DNA of 64,000 nt from Tretioscincus oriximinensis (taxonomy: Eukaryota; Chordata; Lepidosauria; Squamata; Gymnophthalmidae). The translations under genes were made by a program, and so were the position numbers. This document shows, in pieces, positions 47,379 through 58,500 of the stretch. Under the pieces are notes generated by a model that worked only from the letters and a program-made list of their open reading frames with translations, was not told the origin of the DNA and ran no database searches. How positions within the stretch are numbered: the stretch's first letter is position 1; each line of letters begins with the position of its first letter. Location of the stretch: positions 248,001 through 312,000 of the forward strand of contig JAJVDF010000460.1 of NCBI GenBank assembly GCA_022410635.1. The letters run 5' to 3'.

Positions 47379-47574
47379 TACAGGGTGCTTCAAAAAAATG
47401 TATACACACTGTGAACTTCCATAGAAAATTTATTTACTGTTCTACAAAGTTAAATAAATAACAAATGTTAATACTGTTCAAATTGGTGACCTGCAGCATC
47501 AATACAATTCTNAGTACGAGTCACCACCGTATGGAAGTTCAAAGTGTGTATACATTTTTTTGAAGCACCCTGTA
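47379..47574. mobile_element. Mariner-like MITE
   Basis: Ends CAGGGTGCTTCAAAAAAATG and CATTTTTTTGAAGCACCCTG are exact inverted repeats, continuing into TATACACACT and AGTGTGTATA. TA lies on both sides. About 190 bp with no transposase. Confidence 0.85.
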
Positions 47575-47594
47575 TTTACNTATATGTAACTTTT

Positions 47595-47813
47595 ATTTAT
47601 GACGGCCCTTTTCACCAAAGGGCAGCGCATGCGGCTTTTGTTGCTTTCTCCACCGCAGACACCCTGTGAAGCAGGAGGGGCTGAGAGATTTTTTTAAAAG
47701 AACTGTGATTGGCCCAAGATCATCCTGCTGGCTTCGTGGAGGAGGGTGGAAGCAAACCAAGAGGCTACCAGGTAAGTGTCCAGCACTCCAACCAGTACAC
47801 CAAATTGGCTTCC
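47595..47813 (-). mobile_element. Sauria-type SINE
   Basis: TTTATTTATGACGGCCCTTT, CTCCACCGCAGACACCCTGT, CTGTGATTGGCCCAAGATCA and the head end AGTACACCAAATTGGCT. Confidence 0.85.
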
Positions 47814-47968
47814 CAGGTTTTTTTCCCAGTTACAAACCGGAGTAAGCTTATTCTTCAGGGCTGAAAAAGTTTTAAAAGCTGATAGAAGCTGATTGGAAAG
47901 CAGAAGTTTCCTGTGTCTTTTGTTGCCCTCCTAAAGCAAAGGACAAAGCACTTCTGCAAGGCTAATAA

Positions 47969-48212
47969 AAGACTGCAGGGGCCCTGGTCACATACACTAA
48001 AATTCTAATCCAGCTTCAACCCACTTTCAGAACGGAAAGACAAATGCAGCAGCAAACGTANTAGTAATTTTCTTCCCACATTATCTTCCTACAAGATGTG
48101 TTTTCTAATTCAAAATACAGCTACAGTGAAACATCTTGCCACTTTGCTTATGTGTTCTCGCACTCCAAAAGTGGATCGAAGGTGGATTAAAATGTAGATG
48201 TGATCATAGCTA
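47969..48212. mobile_element. Family D inverted-repeat element
   Basis: Left GGTCACATACACTAAAATTC and TAATCCAGCTTCAACCC, right GGTGGATTAAAATGTAGATG. Imperfect inverted ends. Confidence 0.5.
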
Positions 48213-48342
48213 GTCCCTATTCCCACGGAGCCTTATTCTGGGTCATATCTCAGGACAGAGCTTGACCATTCGCGGCCTGCCATAGTCTACACTAGCGTGT
48301 AGATGACTGGCTCCCATTCCGAGATAATTCAAAATAAGGCTC
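48213..48342. mobile_element. Internally deleted family A MITE
   Basis: CCACGGAGCCTTATTCTGGG, then directly TTCGCGGCCTGCCATAGTCT and CAAAATAAGGCTCAGG; part of the left hairpin arm is lost. Confidence 0.7.
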
Positions 48343-48439
48343 AGGGGTCAGCACAATTTGGGTGTCACTCCTTAGTGGGAGCAGGGAGGAACTCCAGGGT
48401 AAGGAAATATCCATATTAGCAACACTATACTGAAATGAG

Positions 48440-48533
48440 GTTCCATCCATCCACATCACTTATTTATTCCACTATAATTGTATATTCCACAATAAAGCAT
48501 GTATATTTAGTGGAATAAATAAGTGAAGTGTGA
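48440..48533. mobile_element. Internally deleted family B MITE
   Basis: CATCACTTATTTATTCCACT and GTATATTCCACAATAAAGCA, then GTGGAATAAATAAGTGAAGT. The hairpin is shortened. Confidence 0.7.
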
Positions 48534-48539
48534 AGAAGA

Positions 48540-50240
48540 CAGAGGATATTTACCGCAACAAATTTAGTCTTCTCAGGAAGAACTCCAGAGGAATTAAACT
48601 GGATAGAGATAACAAGGGAGGAGGTCCTTGCTAGCCTTAATAAGCTGAATATTAATAAGTCCCCAGGGCCAGATGGCATTCACCCAAGAATTCTTAAAGA
48701 ATTCAAATATGATATTGCTGAACTTCTAACCAAAGTATTTAATCTTTCCTTAAGATCAGGCATAGTACCAGTAGATTAAAGGGTAGCTAATGTAACACCA
48801 ATTTTCCAAAAAGCATCCTGGGGTGATCCTGGAAATTATAGACCCATCAGTTTAACATCAGTTCCAGGTAAAATGTTGGAAACCAAAATTAAGGACAAAA
48901 TTACTAAACACATGGAGAAGCACACATTGTTGAATGAAACTCAGCATGGCTTCTGCAGAGGTAAATCATGCCTTACTAACTTGCTAGAATCCTTTGAGAG
49001 TGTTAACAAACATGTAGATAAAGGGGATTTTCAGTAGGCTATTGATAAAGTCCCTCATCAAAGGCTCCTAAAAAAGCTCCACACTCATGATATAAGAGGA
49101 CAGACTTTGTCCTGGATTGGAAACTGACTAAAAGATAGAAAACAAGAGGGTAGCAATAAATGGACAGTTCTCTGAATGAAAAAGGGTAAGAAGTGGGGTA
49201 CCCCAGGGNTNNGTACTGGGACCTTTGCTTTTCAATATATTCATAAACGATCTGGATGCTGAGGTAAATAGTGAAGTAGCCAAGTTTGCTGATGACACTA
49301 AACTGATCAGGGTAGTGAAAACTGAAAATGATTGTAAGGCACTCCAGAGTGATCTATTGAAATTGGGTGAGTGGGCATCAAAGTGGGAAATGCAGTTCAA
49401 AGAACCCCAACTACTCCTAGCACCTGATGGGAACCAAGCTTTCTGTAACCAAGCAAGAAAAGGATCTTGGGGTATTGGTGGACAATTCGATGAAGATGTC
49501 AACCCAGTGTGCAGCAGCAGCAAAGAAGGCAAATTCCATATTGGGGATAATTAGGAAAAGAATAGAAAACAAGTCAGCAAATGTTGTTTTGCCTCTTTAT
49601 AAATCTGTGGTGAGGCCATATTTGGAATACTGTGTTCAATTATGGTCACCACATCTCAAGAGGGATATTGTGGAACTGGAGAAGGTGCAGAAAAGGGCAA
49701 CAAAAATGATCAAGGGTCTGGAGCAACTGCCTTATGAAGTCAGGCTGCAACATCTGGGCCTCTTCAGCCTTGAAACGCGATGTTTGAGAGGTGAATAGAG
49801 ATAGGGTGAATAGAGAAAAAATATTTTCTCTATCACACAACACTAGGACTAGAGGGCACGCCTTAAAACTGATGGGCAGAAAAGTGAGAACAGACAAATG
49901 ATTTTTTCACCTCCTAGAGGGTCATCGGCCTGTGGAATTTACTTCCTGATGAGGTAGTATTAGCTAACAACTTGGATAGCTTCAAGACAGGACTAGACAG
50001 GTTTATGGACACCAAGGGTATAAACGAGTACTAGGATGGATGTCTGGATGTTGCCTCCGGGATGGAGCAACCTACAGGACTCCTGAAATGCCATTTGCAG
50101 GGAGTCATGAACAGGAGCATATTTTCCTCTGTTCAGACTGCCCAGGTGCATCTGGTGGACCTTTGTGTGAGACAGAATGCTGGACTAGATGGGCTCTGAC
50201 CCGATCCAGTATGGCTCTTCTTATGTTCTTCTGTTCTTAG
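48540..50240 (+). mobile_element. CR1 LINE, long but decayed
   Basis: Covers most of the reverse transcriptase region and the 3' UTR. The UTR ends with AGTATGGCTCTTCTTATGTT and CTTCTGTTCTT, the CR1 3' signature. Its 5' end abuts the family B remnant at 48533. Confidence 0.85.
48630..49797 (+). pseudogene. Decayed CR1 reverse transcriptase ORF
   Basis: Reverse transcriptase of a CR1-clade LINE. Motifs in order: SPGPDGIHPRILKE (near 48660), NYRPISLTS (near 48835), QHGFCRGKSCLTNL (near 48943), a GVPQG region with N bases (about 49196-49212), LLFNIFINDLD, the catalytic AKFADDTK (about 49279-49302), then EKDLGVLVDNSMKMSTQC, PLYKSVVRPYLEYC and LEKVQKRATKMIKGLE. Several stops (near 48776, 49036, 49127) and frame changes (near 49430) show that it is dead. 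No endonuclease domain remains. Confidence 0.85.
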
Positions 50241-50245
50241 CCTAA

Positions 50246-50764
50246 GGCCACAGATACAGGCAGGATTTATGCCTGTATAAGAGCGATTTCCAGGCATCTC
50301 CTGCAGACGTAGACCCCATCCACACGGAGCCTTATTCTGGGTCACATCTTGGGACAGAGCTTGGCCGTCCACATGCCAGTATAGACCATGGCAGGCCCCA
50401 TTCGGGGCCTGCCATAGTCTACACTAGCATGTNGTTGGCAGGCTCCCATTCAGAGGGACATCTCAGGCTAAGGCTCCGTGTGGATGCAGCCGTAACGTCA
50501 GCGACGCGTTTTTAACGAGAGTTGATTTTTTCAGCTCTCATGGCAGACACCGCCTGAAACCCGCTTTTTCCCCTGCGTGTGTCTTGCGTGGATGAGGTTG
50601 TGTGTGCATGGGAAAGGCGGCATAGGAGACAGGTGACACAGAAGGCAGGTAAATCTCACCAATTATGTGTCGGGACTACCTGCCTGTCCCGCACGCACGC
50701 GCGACCCCTTAAAGCCTGAAATAGGCGGTAAATCCGCTTTATAGCCCCTCGTGTGTATGCAGCC
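50246..50764. mobile_element. Family C element interrupted by family A
   Basis: Ends GGCCACAGATACAGGCAGGA and GTGTGTATGCAGCC, with TAA on both sides (50243-50245 and 50765-50767). The body matches 45299-45580. A complete family A copy lies inside. Confidence 0.7.
50312..50491. mobile_element. Complete family A MITE with a clean 3-bp duplication
   Basis: GACCCCATCCACACGGAGCC to GTGTGGATGCAGCC, flanked by GTA at 50309-50311 and 50492-50494. Removal of the element and one GTA restores a continuous family C sequence. Confidence 0.88.
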
Positions 50765-50767
50765 TAA

Positions 50768-51064
50768 GGCCCTGACCACATGGAGCCTTATCCTGAGGTA
50801 TACCTCGGAATAGAAGCCTGCGATCCACATGCTAGCGTGGCGCCTGCCGTAGTCTATATTGGTATGTGGACGGCCAAACTCTGTCCCGGGATGTTACTCA
50901 GAGTGTGGACAGGGGAAGGCTTATTCTAGGTCACATCTCGGGACAGAGCTTGGCCATCCACGTGTTGGTATAGACTATGGCAGGCCCCATTCGGCCTAGC
51001 ATGGGATTGGCAGGCTCCTTATTCCGAGGGGAAGCCCAGGATAAGGCTCCGTGTGGACGCAGCC
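50768..51064. mobile_element. Two fused family A copies
   Basis: The first, 50768 to about 50905, is reversed (ACCTCGGAATAGAAGCCTGC, CTCTGTCCCGGGATG). The second is about 50906-51064 (GGTCACATCTCGGGACAGAG, GTGTGGACGCAGCC). TAA flanks the pair on both sides. Confidence 0.75.
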
Positions 51065-51067
51065 TAA

Positions 51068-51800
51068 ATCCGTAATAATGAGATCTGCACAACGATCCCC
51101 TCGATTTTATATCCCAAGTTTACTCCCCACTATACGTTCAACAGCATCCCGTGCAAGAAAGCGGAGAGAATTTCACGGATTTCACCGTCCATCGGATAGA
51201 GTGTAAGCAGATCCCACAAGGCGAAGCCACGAGTCTGTTTCTTCCCTATGGCGCGGGCTTTGGGGATCTATTGAAAAGCAGCGATCCAGCATGAAAACAG
51301 CAACTCATATTGTACGCAAAACAAGCACTTTTGCGTTTGCGATGATTTGGGTTTTTAAAAATAAAATAAAAATGAGTGTATTATATATATATATATGTAT
51401 ATATACACACACGTGTATGGGGTTGGATCATAGATTTCCGGATTCCCCAGGCAGAATAAAAGCGCGGGAACCCTCGCAAAAGGAGATATTCTCTGGGAGG
51501 AAGGAATGGGAGAGATCTGATCCCTGATCTATTCACGGTCTTCAAAAATCTTTCCAACCTTCTCAAAATGTTTATTTTTTTTTTTAATAGTCCAGAAGCG
51601 GACAAGGAGAATTTTCTACACCCTCTAAAACGCAGAAGCCTCCGGCTATGATCCCAAACGTCGCGGAGGGAAATCCGCCATTTTCTCACCGTGTCGAGTG
51701 AATGAAGACAAGGCGGGAAGGTCCCAGTTGCTCCGGCGCTGATCCCACACCNCGTTTTAATCCAGCTTCAGTCCGCTTTTCCGATTGCAAGAGCGACCTC
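51068..51800. other. Intergenic, nothing recognised
   Basis: Contains a TA/CA microsatellite at about 51379-51415. No supported exon. Confidence 0.35.
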
Positions 51801-51802
51801 GG

Positions 51803-51960
51803 TTGCACCCCTACATCACTTATTTATTCTACTGTACTTGGANATTCCACAATAAAGCAGCGCGTGGGTGGGTTTATTCCAGAACCTCCATGCTTTGTAT
51901 TGTGTGGAATATCACACTATGGTGTGGAATAAATAAGGGATGTGTGGATGCAGCGCCAAG
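51803..51960. mobile_element. Family B hairpin MITE
   Basis: GGTTGCACCCCTACATCACT to GGGATGTGTGGATGCAGC. Arms TATTCCACAATAAAGCAGCG and GTGTGGAATATCACACTATG are partly paired. Confidence 0.8.
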
Positions 51961-52129
51961 GAGCAAAGCCAATCGTCGCTTTCTGTCCGGATCATCTAAA
52001 AACCAAGGAGTTTCCTGAGCCAGAGAATTCCTAAAAATACACAAAACAATTTTGGACGCTTTGGCTGATGGGTTCTGTCACGGGAAAATGGACTGAAACT
52101 GGATTAAAATTTAGCAGTGTGTGACCAAG

Positions 52130-52640
52130 GCTCCAGGGAAATTTTGCAGACAGCTATCGACCGAACCCCAAGGGGCGCACAGTCCGCAGCAGAGCACCCG
52201 GGACGCCTCGGTTCTCTCTCATTGGTTCGTCAGGCGGAAGGAGAACGAATGAAGGCGAAGCGCGCGGCGGCGGCGGGGAGGGGGGGGGGGTGGCGTTGCA
52301 GGCGCGCGCGCGCCTCAGGCCAAAAGGGACCTTTGCTTTGCAGCCGCTGAGCTGCTGGAGTCGCTGGGTGCTGCTTCTGCTGCTGGGTCGTTTTGTTTTT
52401 AGTCTTTTTATTTCCGCTCCAGGGCTGTTGTCCTATTGCACCAGCAGCTCCGCGGGTGCCGTCGGTGAAGGTGGTTTCCCCACCCTCTGCTTTTCTTCAT
52501 GTTTTCGACGTAGGTGTGAAAATAACTTTTAAGGACACCCGACCCGCGCAATCCGCCTTGCAGGGCTGCTGCTGTTCCCAGGCGCCGGGTAAAGCAAGGG
52601 TCTCCTTCCCGCCTCGCCTGGCCTGACCCAGTACTGAGAG
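52130..52640. promoter_or_regulatory. Orphan CpG-rich block
   Basis: GC-rich with clustered CG dinucleotides (GGCGAAGCGCGCGGCGGCGG, GGCGCGCGCGCGCC). An inverted CCAAT box (CATTGG) lies near 52220. No coding exon was recognised. It could be the promoter of a non-coding RNA, a distal enhancer island or a decayed repeat. Confidence 0.45.
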
Positions 52641-52910
52641 TTCGGGAGCCCCGAACGTACGAGATTTTTGGTTTTTACTCGTGAATTTTGTTGGCGCCGC
52701 TTCCAGGGTACAGTATCTCGTGCAATCTGCGAGATCCTGTAGCCTTGCGCGAGATCTGAGATCTCATGGAGGGATGCAAGAGAAAGCAGGTGGCTGCCCC
52801 CCCCCTCCCCCCTTGCATGGGGGCAGCCATTTTACAGAAAATGATATCATTTTGATGTCACTTCTGGTGTTTACTTCCAGATAGTGCTGGCCAGAGTGAC
52901 ATCACTTCCT

Positions 52911-53116
52911 GTAGGCTGAGCAGATGACCCCTTTTTTGGGGTGGGGGGTGTTGAAACCCGTTTTGGGGGTGCCTCCCAGTTTTTTTCTGAGGAAATTCTT
53001 TTCAAAAAAAGATTTTTCTTTGAATTTTTTTTACTTTTTTCTCCTCAGAAAAAACAGGGAGGCACCCCAAAAACGGGTTTTCAACTCCCCCAAAAGGGGT
53101 CATCTAGTCAGCCTAC
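52911..53116. repeat. Long imperfect hairpin repeat
   Basis: Arms of about 70 bases: GTAGGCTGAGCAGATGACCC on the left, GGGGTCATCTAGTCAGCCTA on the right. The inner parts GGGGGTGCCTCCCAGTTTTT and AACAGGGAGGCACCCC also pair. The centre is T-rich. Confidence 0.85.
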
Positions 53117-53307
53117 GTTCCTGTCACATATAAAAATTCCCCGCGCTCTTTTCCCGCACAAGATACCCTAGGGCTGCACCAATATCTGGGAGCTCCCAAC
53201 ACTGATTCCTGGAAGCAAGAGACCAGAAGTGACATCGTTTGTGATGTCACTTTCTGCTCTGGGGTACCCTTTCTGGGAAGCAAGGGTGGAATTATTGGGT
53301 ATTTGAA

Positions 53308-53392
53308 GAAAAAGACTTGTCTCCGAAAGCTCATGACACCTACTTTTCTACTGTTAGTCTCTAAGTGCTACTAGCCCCTTTGTTGGACTTGG
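53308..53392. repeat. Diverged family E arm
   Basis: AAGACTTGTCTCCGAAAGCT, CTACTTTTCTACTGTTAGTC and CTAAGTGCTACTAGCCCCTT correspond to one arm of 28675-28838. Confidence 0.65.
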
Positions 53393-54678
53393 GCATTGGT
53401 GTCCAAGAACTCGTACCTCGTACAAGAATGGATAATTGGCTAAAATATATGAGATTCTTGGACACCTCACCTCGGCCACTGCAACTTAAGCAGAGAACGG
53501 CAGAGTGGTCGAAAAGGGTTGTTAAGAGGCCCTCAGAAAATCATGATGAATCAATCCTCAATGCATGGTGAACCCTTAGTCTGGCACTGCTCAATAGGCA
53601 GTTTTACTGGCAGAGAAACAGAAGTGGTTTTCCTTTACCTACTTCTGAGGAGAGGCTGATGGAATCAGATGAACAAACATCTGCCTTTCACTGAGCTTAG
53701 CTGCACCTCTCTTAGAAATGCATTTAACCAGGGAGCACTCCTTGAAACTAATGAACAGAAGAGGACAAAAGTGCAAATCTCCAGCCTAAATGGGTGCGGT
53801 TTGGAAAATCATGGTTGGAAATTTTTCAAGATCTGCGGAAATGAATGACCCAGAGACAAGGTTTTGGTGTTGTAATGATTCACGTACTGTTTACTTCGTG
53901 GTTTAGCCCATGATCAAAAGGGTCGGAAGGGAGGATGAACTTCCATGAAGATACAAATTCTTCAGCATTTCTTTCCCCTGCTAAGAGCAGGACAGAAAAC
54001 CCAACTGTAAATCCATTACAAGTAAACCATTCGCCTCCTATCATTCTTCAAATTTTTATGTTCAAAACTACCGGTATTTACAAAATAAATTACTGTAATA
54101 ATTTCAGTTTACAGTATTGAAATACATTATAGTATTTCAGTGCACAAGTGAGAGGATGGTGTATAGACTGGATGCCAGTTGTGAGCAGTAACAAACTGCA
54201 TAATTCCTGTTGCTCTACTTCCTAGGAGGATTCCTGTTTCCTGTTTTATTCCTTTAAAGTTGTGTTTCTGCCTGCTTATCTATGCCATTTTCCCCAAAGA
54301 CGAGTGTTTATTGTAAAAGCTTGGATGCCCAACAGCTCAGGAAGCTGGCAGTAGCAATGTGAAAAAAGTGAAATAGAATTGTGCTCTCAGCAGGGCCTGC
54401 TGGGAAGTGTAGTCTGAGTAGCAGGCAGACTCTTCTGCCTAGCCTGCATGGGACCCTGAGCCTTCACCACAGCCAGGGAGGGATTTGCCCAGGCCCATTC
54501 AATAGGAAACATTTTTGCTGCTTACAAGAATTAGGCTGGAGCACCCATCTATAGGGGAAGACGCTTCATTGAAGCCCCCTCTTCATGGGATTGGCAGGTT
54601 CTTCTCCTGCAACACATGATGTTGTGGTTCCATGGTGAAAGGTTCCAGTTCCTCAGGTGGGTGTTGGGAACTCCAGTT
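53393..54678. other. Intergenic, nothing recognised
   Basis: No supported exon or repeat. Confidence 0.35.
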
Positions 54679-54925
54679 TGATAACATAAGAAGAGGCATA
54701 CTGGATCAGGCCACAGCCCATCAAATCCAGCATTCTGTCTCACACAGAGGCCCACCAGATGCACCTGGGCAATCCGAACAGAGCAAGGCAAAATATGCTC
54801 CTGTTCATGACTCCCTGCAAATGGTATTTCAGGAGTCCTGCCTGTTGCTCTATTCCGTAGGAAACATCCAGACATCCATCCTAGTATCCATTTATACCCT
54901 TGGTGTACATAAACCTGTCTAGTTT
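54679..54925 (-). mobile_element. CR1 LINE 3' end
   Basis: AACATAAGAAGAGGCATACT, TCAAATCCAGCATTCTGTCT, GACTCCCTGCAAATGGTATT, TACCCTTGGTGTACATAAAC; reverse-strand CR1 tail. Confidence 0.85.
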
Positions 54926-55017
54926 GATGCTGCTGAAAACACAGAAGTGCTGCTTCATACATCCTTAAGGAGCATTTGTTTGTTTTTAATGAATGTAAGG
55001 CATGATATGATGACATA

Positions 55018-55950
55018 AGAAACAAGAACATAAGAAGAGCCATACTGGATGAGGCCACAGCCCATCAAGTCCAGCATTCTGTCTCACACAGAGGCCCACC
55101 AGGTGCACCTGGGCAGTCCGAACAGAGGAAAGCAAAATATGCACCTGTTCATGACTCCCTGCAAATGGTATCTCAGGAGTCCTGCCTGTTGCTCCATCCC
55201 AGAGGCAACATCCAGACATCCATCCTAGTATCCATTTATACCCTTGGTGTCCATAAACCTGTCTAGTCCTGTCTTGAAACTATCCANGCTGTTAGCTACC
55301 ACTACCTCTTCAGGAAGTAAATTCCACAGGCCNANNACCCTCTGGNTGAAAAAANACTTTCCTTTGTCTGTTCTCACTTTTCTACCCAACAGTTTTAAGG
55401 AGTGCCCTCTGGTCCTTTGTTGTGTGATAGAGAAAACATTTTTTCTCTATTCACCCTGTCCATCCCGTGCATGATTTTGTACACTTCAATCAGATCACCC
55501 CTCAAACGTCTCCTTTCAAGGCTGAAGAGGCCCAAACGTTGCAGCCTTGCTTCCAGACCCTTGATCATTTTTGTTGCCCTTTTCTGCACCTTCTCCAGTT
55601 CCAAAATATCCCTCTTGAGATGTGGTGACCAGAATTGAACACAGTATTCCAAATGTGGCCTCACCACAGATTTATAAAGAGGCAAAACAACATTTGCTGA
55701 CTTGTTTTCGATTCCTTTCCTAATTATCCCCAACATGGAATTTGCCTTTTTTGCTGCTGCTGCGCACTGGGTTGACATTTTCATTGAATTGTCCACTAAC
55801 ACCCCAAGATCCTTTTCTTGCTCGGTCACAGAAAGCTTGATTCCCATCAGGTGGTAGGAGTTTTTGGGTTCTATAAACACAGATTCATAAGTAACATCTA
55901 AATAATAACATAACCTTGGTCTCATGGAAGGAAGCCAGGTTTGCAAAAGG
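55018..55950 (-). mobile_element. CR1 LINE 3' part
   Basis: The tail starts at AGAACATAAGAAGAGCCATA. The coding remnant of the reverse transcriptase reads on the minus strand to about 55946. Confidence 0.88.
55395..55946 (-). pseudogene. CR1 reverse transcriptase C-terminal fragment
   Basis: 183 open residues on the minus strand. KLSVTEQEKDLGVLVDNSMK, STQCAAAAKKANSMLGIIRK, VVLPLYKSVVRPHLEYCVQF and LEKVQKRATKMIKGLE are the CR1 thumb and connection region. Catalytic motifs are missing because of 5' truncation. It stays open at its 3' end, so it is younger than the copy at 48540. Confidence 0.85.
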
Positions 55951-58408
55951 CTTTTTCTCCCCTCTTCAAGGATCCTCTTCCCACAAGCCCTTCATTCAGT
56001 TTCCTCTTTGAACAAATGTTTTTATCATTTTTATCTTTGAGTCAATGTGCTGCAAACTGTACAAACAAATGGAATGATAAATAGTATATGCATCTATGAA
56101 CTACTTGAGATCCAGGTGATTTTAGATAAACCATTAATTCTCCATCTGTCCATTTATCTGTGACTAGTGAGAGGGCCAAAAATTTGGTCCATAGGTTTTG
56201 CCCCCCCCCTCCACCACTTCCTTCCCGCTCTCCCCCTCCCTCCTCCTTCCCTCACCATTTTCTTCCTCCCTCCTCCTCCCAACCTTGCATCTTCTACTAC
56301 ACTGTCCGCCCTTTCGTTCCCACTCCTCCACCCAGGGCCCCAATCTACCATATCTTCTTATTTTCTTCTTCCACATCCTCTTCCTCCGTCCCTCCTCCCT
56401 CCCTAACACCTTCCTCATCTTCTTCCTCTTCCTCCCTTCTCCTTTTCTTAAGTACTTACTCTTTTAGCTACCTAATATGATGGATTTATCTGCAATCTTA
56501 AGAGACAGGCAAGTCATTATGGAAGAGTACATTTCTTTACAGCATAACCAGTATATCTTCCATATAAATAATCATAAAAGAAAAAATAAATTACTTCTTA
56601 TATTGAAGATTATTGAGAATTATTCTCTGGTTGTGAAGCCGTTTCTAAGCTATACTTTCGGGTCTTATTTGTTTATGTAAAGGTTCCCAGTTCCCTTAAA
56701 GGTTTTGCAGTTTATTTTTTATCCTTGATGCTACCTTTGTCATTGATGTCTAATCTGAGAATTGAATTTTCATTTTTTTTTCATTCTAGTAACCTTCTTC
56801 TCTCATTATACTATTATCATTGGCCATGTTAGTTAGTGTTGGTGATACTAGACTCAAATAACATCTGGCAGACCACAAAATTCTTTGTAAACCAAAATTC
56901 TTTGTAATCCTTGGGGAGCCTTCTGGCTCCTGTAGCAGAACCAGAAGCAGCCTCAAGGATCCTGGTCCATGGGAGATATTTCTAAGTCTCCTGCCGTTCT
57001 GACTGCTACATAAGAATATAAGAAGAGCAGCAGCCGGAACTTAAACTGCAGGGCAAAAAGCCAGGGGGAGGCACAAGATCCACTTCAATCTCCTGCTGTC
57101 ATGGAGCCCAATCCTTGGGGATGCTTCTCCCTTCACCAGAAGACTCTTTCTTCCCCAGTATGTTCAAAGCACACTGTCCAATCAGACCATGTGGCAAAAC
57201 CGTCACCAGGGTGCACTTAACACAATTGCATTAAGTTGCACTTGTGACCGTTTTCTGTGTGAAATCTTATAAAATATGTGGCTGTGCAAACTGCACAAGG
57301 AAAAAATGTTTCCCATTCAGATTACAGGAAAGCACGTGCACCTGCTGCAGTGCAGAGCCACTCAGTCTTCGCATCCGCTTTTCCTCTAGTGCGAATGCAG
57401 CCTTAGGGAACTTTTCGATACCATTGCTATAATTTTATTCAAATAATACTTTATATTCCATGATTTTGCATGTGAAGGCAATAAAGGACAGCAATTTATC
57501 AGAATGCTGTACATGTTTTGGAAAATGCAACCTGAACTATATCCTTCCGTATTTTAGATCTTTTTCCTGCCCATTCCTTTGACATCACGATTCTAAGAAA
57601 TGTATTATAATGGTGGACACACACAGCATTTTTATTCTTTTCTGGCAAAATATCCCCCTATGTTAATAACATGGTGATGTTAGCTAATATAAATATTAAT
57701 CTCATCCCTTATGGGAAGGATTTTAGTGCTCGCTGGATTTCATGAAATATAATCCAGGGGAGAAGCATATTACACTGCCGTTGTAGAATGCAAACTATGA
57801 TTTGAATAAAATGATAGGGATGGTATCAAATAGTTCCTTGAGGGAGTATAATGCTCAGAGCTGTCACAATGGATTGTGTGAATAAACTAGACTGGAGATG
57901 TGATCCTAATCATATTGATGACACATTCATCTGAAAGAGAGCAGCCAGAAGGGACTCACTAGGAATACAATTAAATCCTAATCTGGGCAAGAGAAACCTT
58001 CTCAAGAGATGGAAACAAGGCAAGAGAAATAACATGGGAAATTGTGTGGGGCAATGTCTGACTTTCTGGTTCCACACCTTGATTCTCTGATACGCCCTTA
58101 TAAAGAAGGCGGATGTCACCTGTGAATCCAAACGGGGTCCGTTGTAATATTAAGAAGTTGTTCCTTGTGCTTCTGATTCCTGGAGCTTGTCAGAAAACGG
58201 AATTGTTTTTCTTATAGCACATTTCCTTCACAAGTTAACCAGCCAAGCAAGAAAAAAAATGGTAGCCATTTCTTTCCATTTTTTATTTTCAGTAGAACCA
58301 GATGCATTTATCTTGAAATATACTTATTACTAATCTAAATTTTCCTGAATCTGTGACTCAGCAGCCACTCCATTGCATGGGTTAGCAAATTGCTCTCTCT
58401 CTCTTGCT
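55951..58408. other. Intergenic with a pyrimidine-rich tract
   Basis: 56200-56450 is strongly C/T-biased on the plus strand. 57008-57032 is a CR1 terminal fragment (ATAAGAATATAAGAAGAGCA). No supported gene. Confidence 0.4.
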
Positions 58409-58500
58409 AAACTAAAGACGAAGCAGCAGTAACGTCTGTGTGTTTGTATGTGTATACAAACACACACATACACACGTTACTGCTGCTTCGTCTTTAGTTT
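58409..58500. repeat. Hairpin with perfect 27-bp arms
   Basis: Arms 58409-58435 and 58474-58500 are exact reverse complements (AAACTAAAGACGAAGCAGCA at the left). The loop is a TG/CA-rich, partly self-complementary stretch. Confidence 0.92.

Noticed and set aside
56160..56480. Ser/Pro- and Leu-rich open frames
   Set aside because: Translation of a C/T-rich tract, open in several frames at once.
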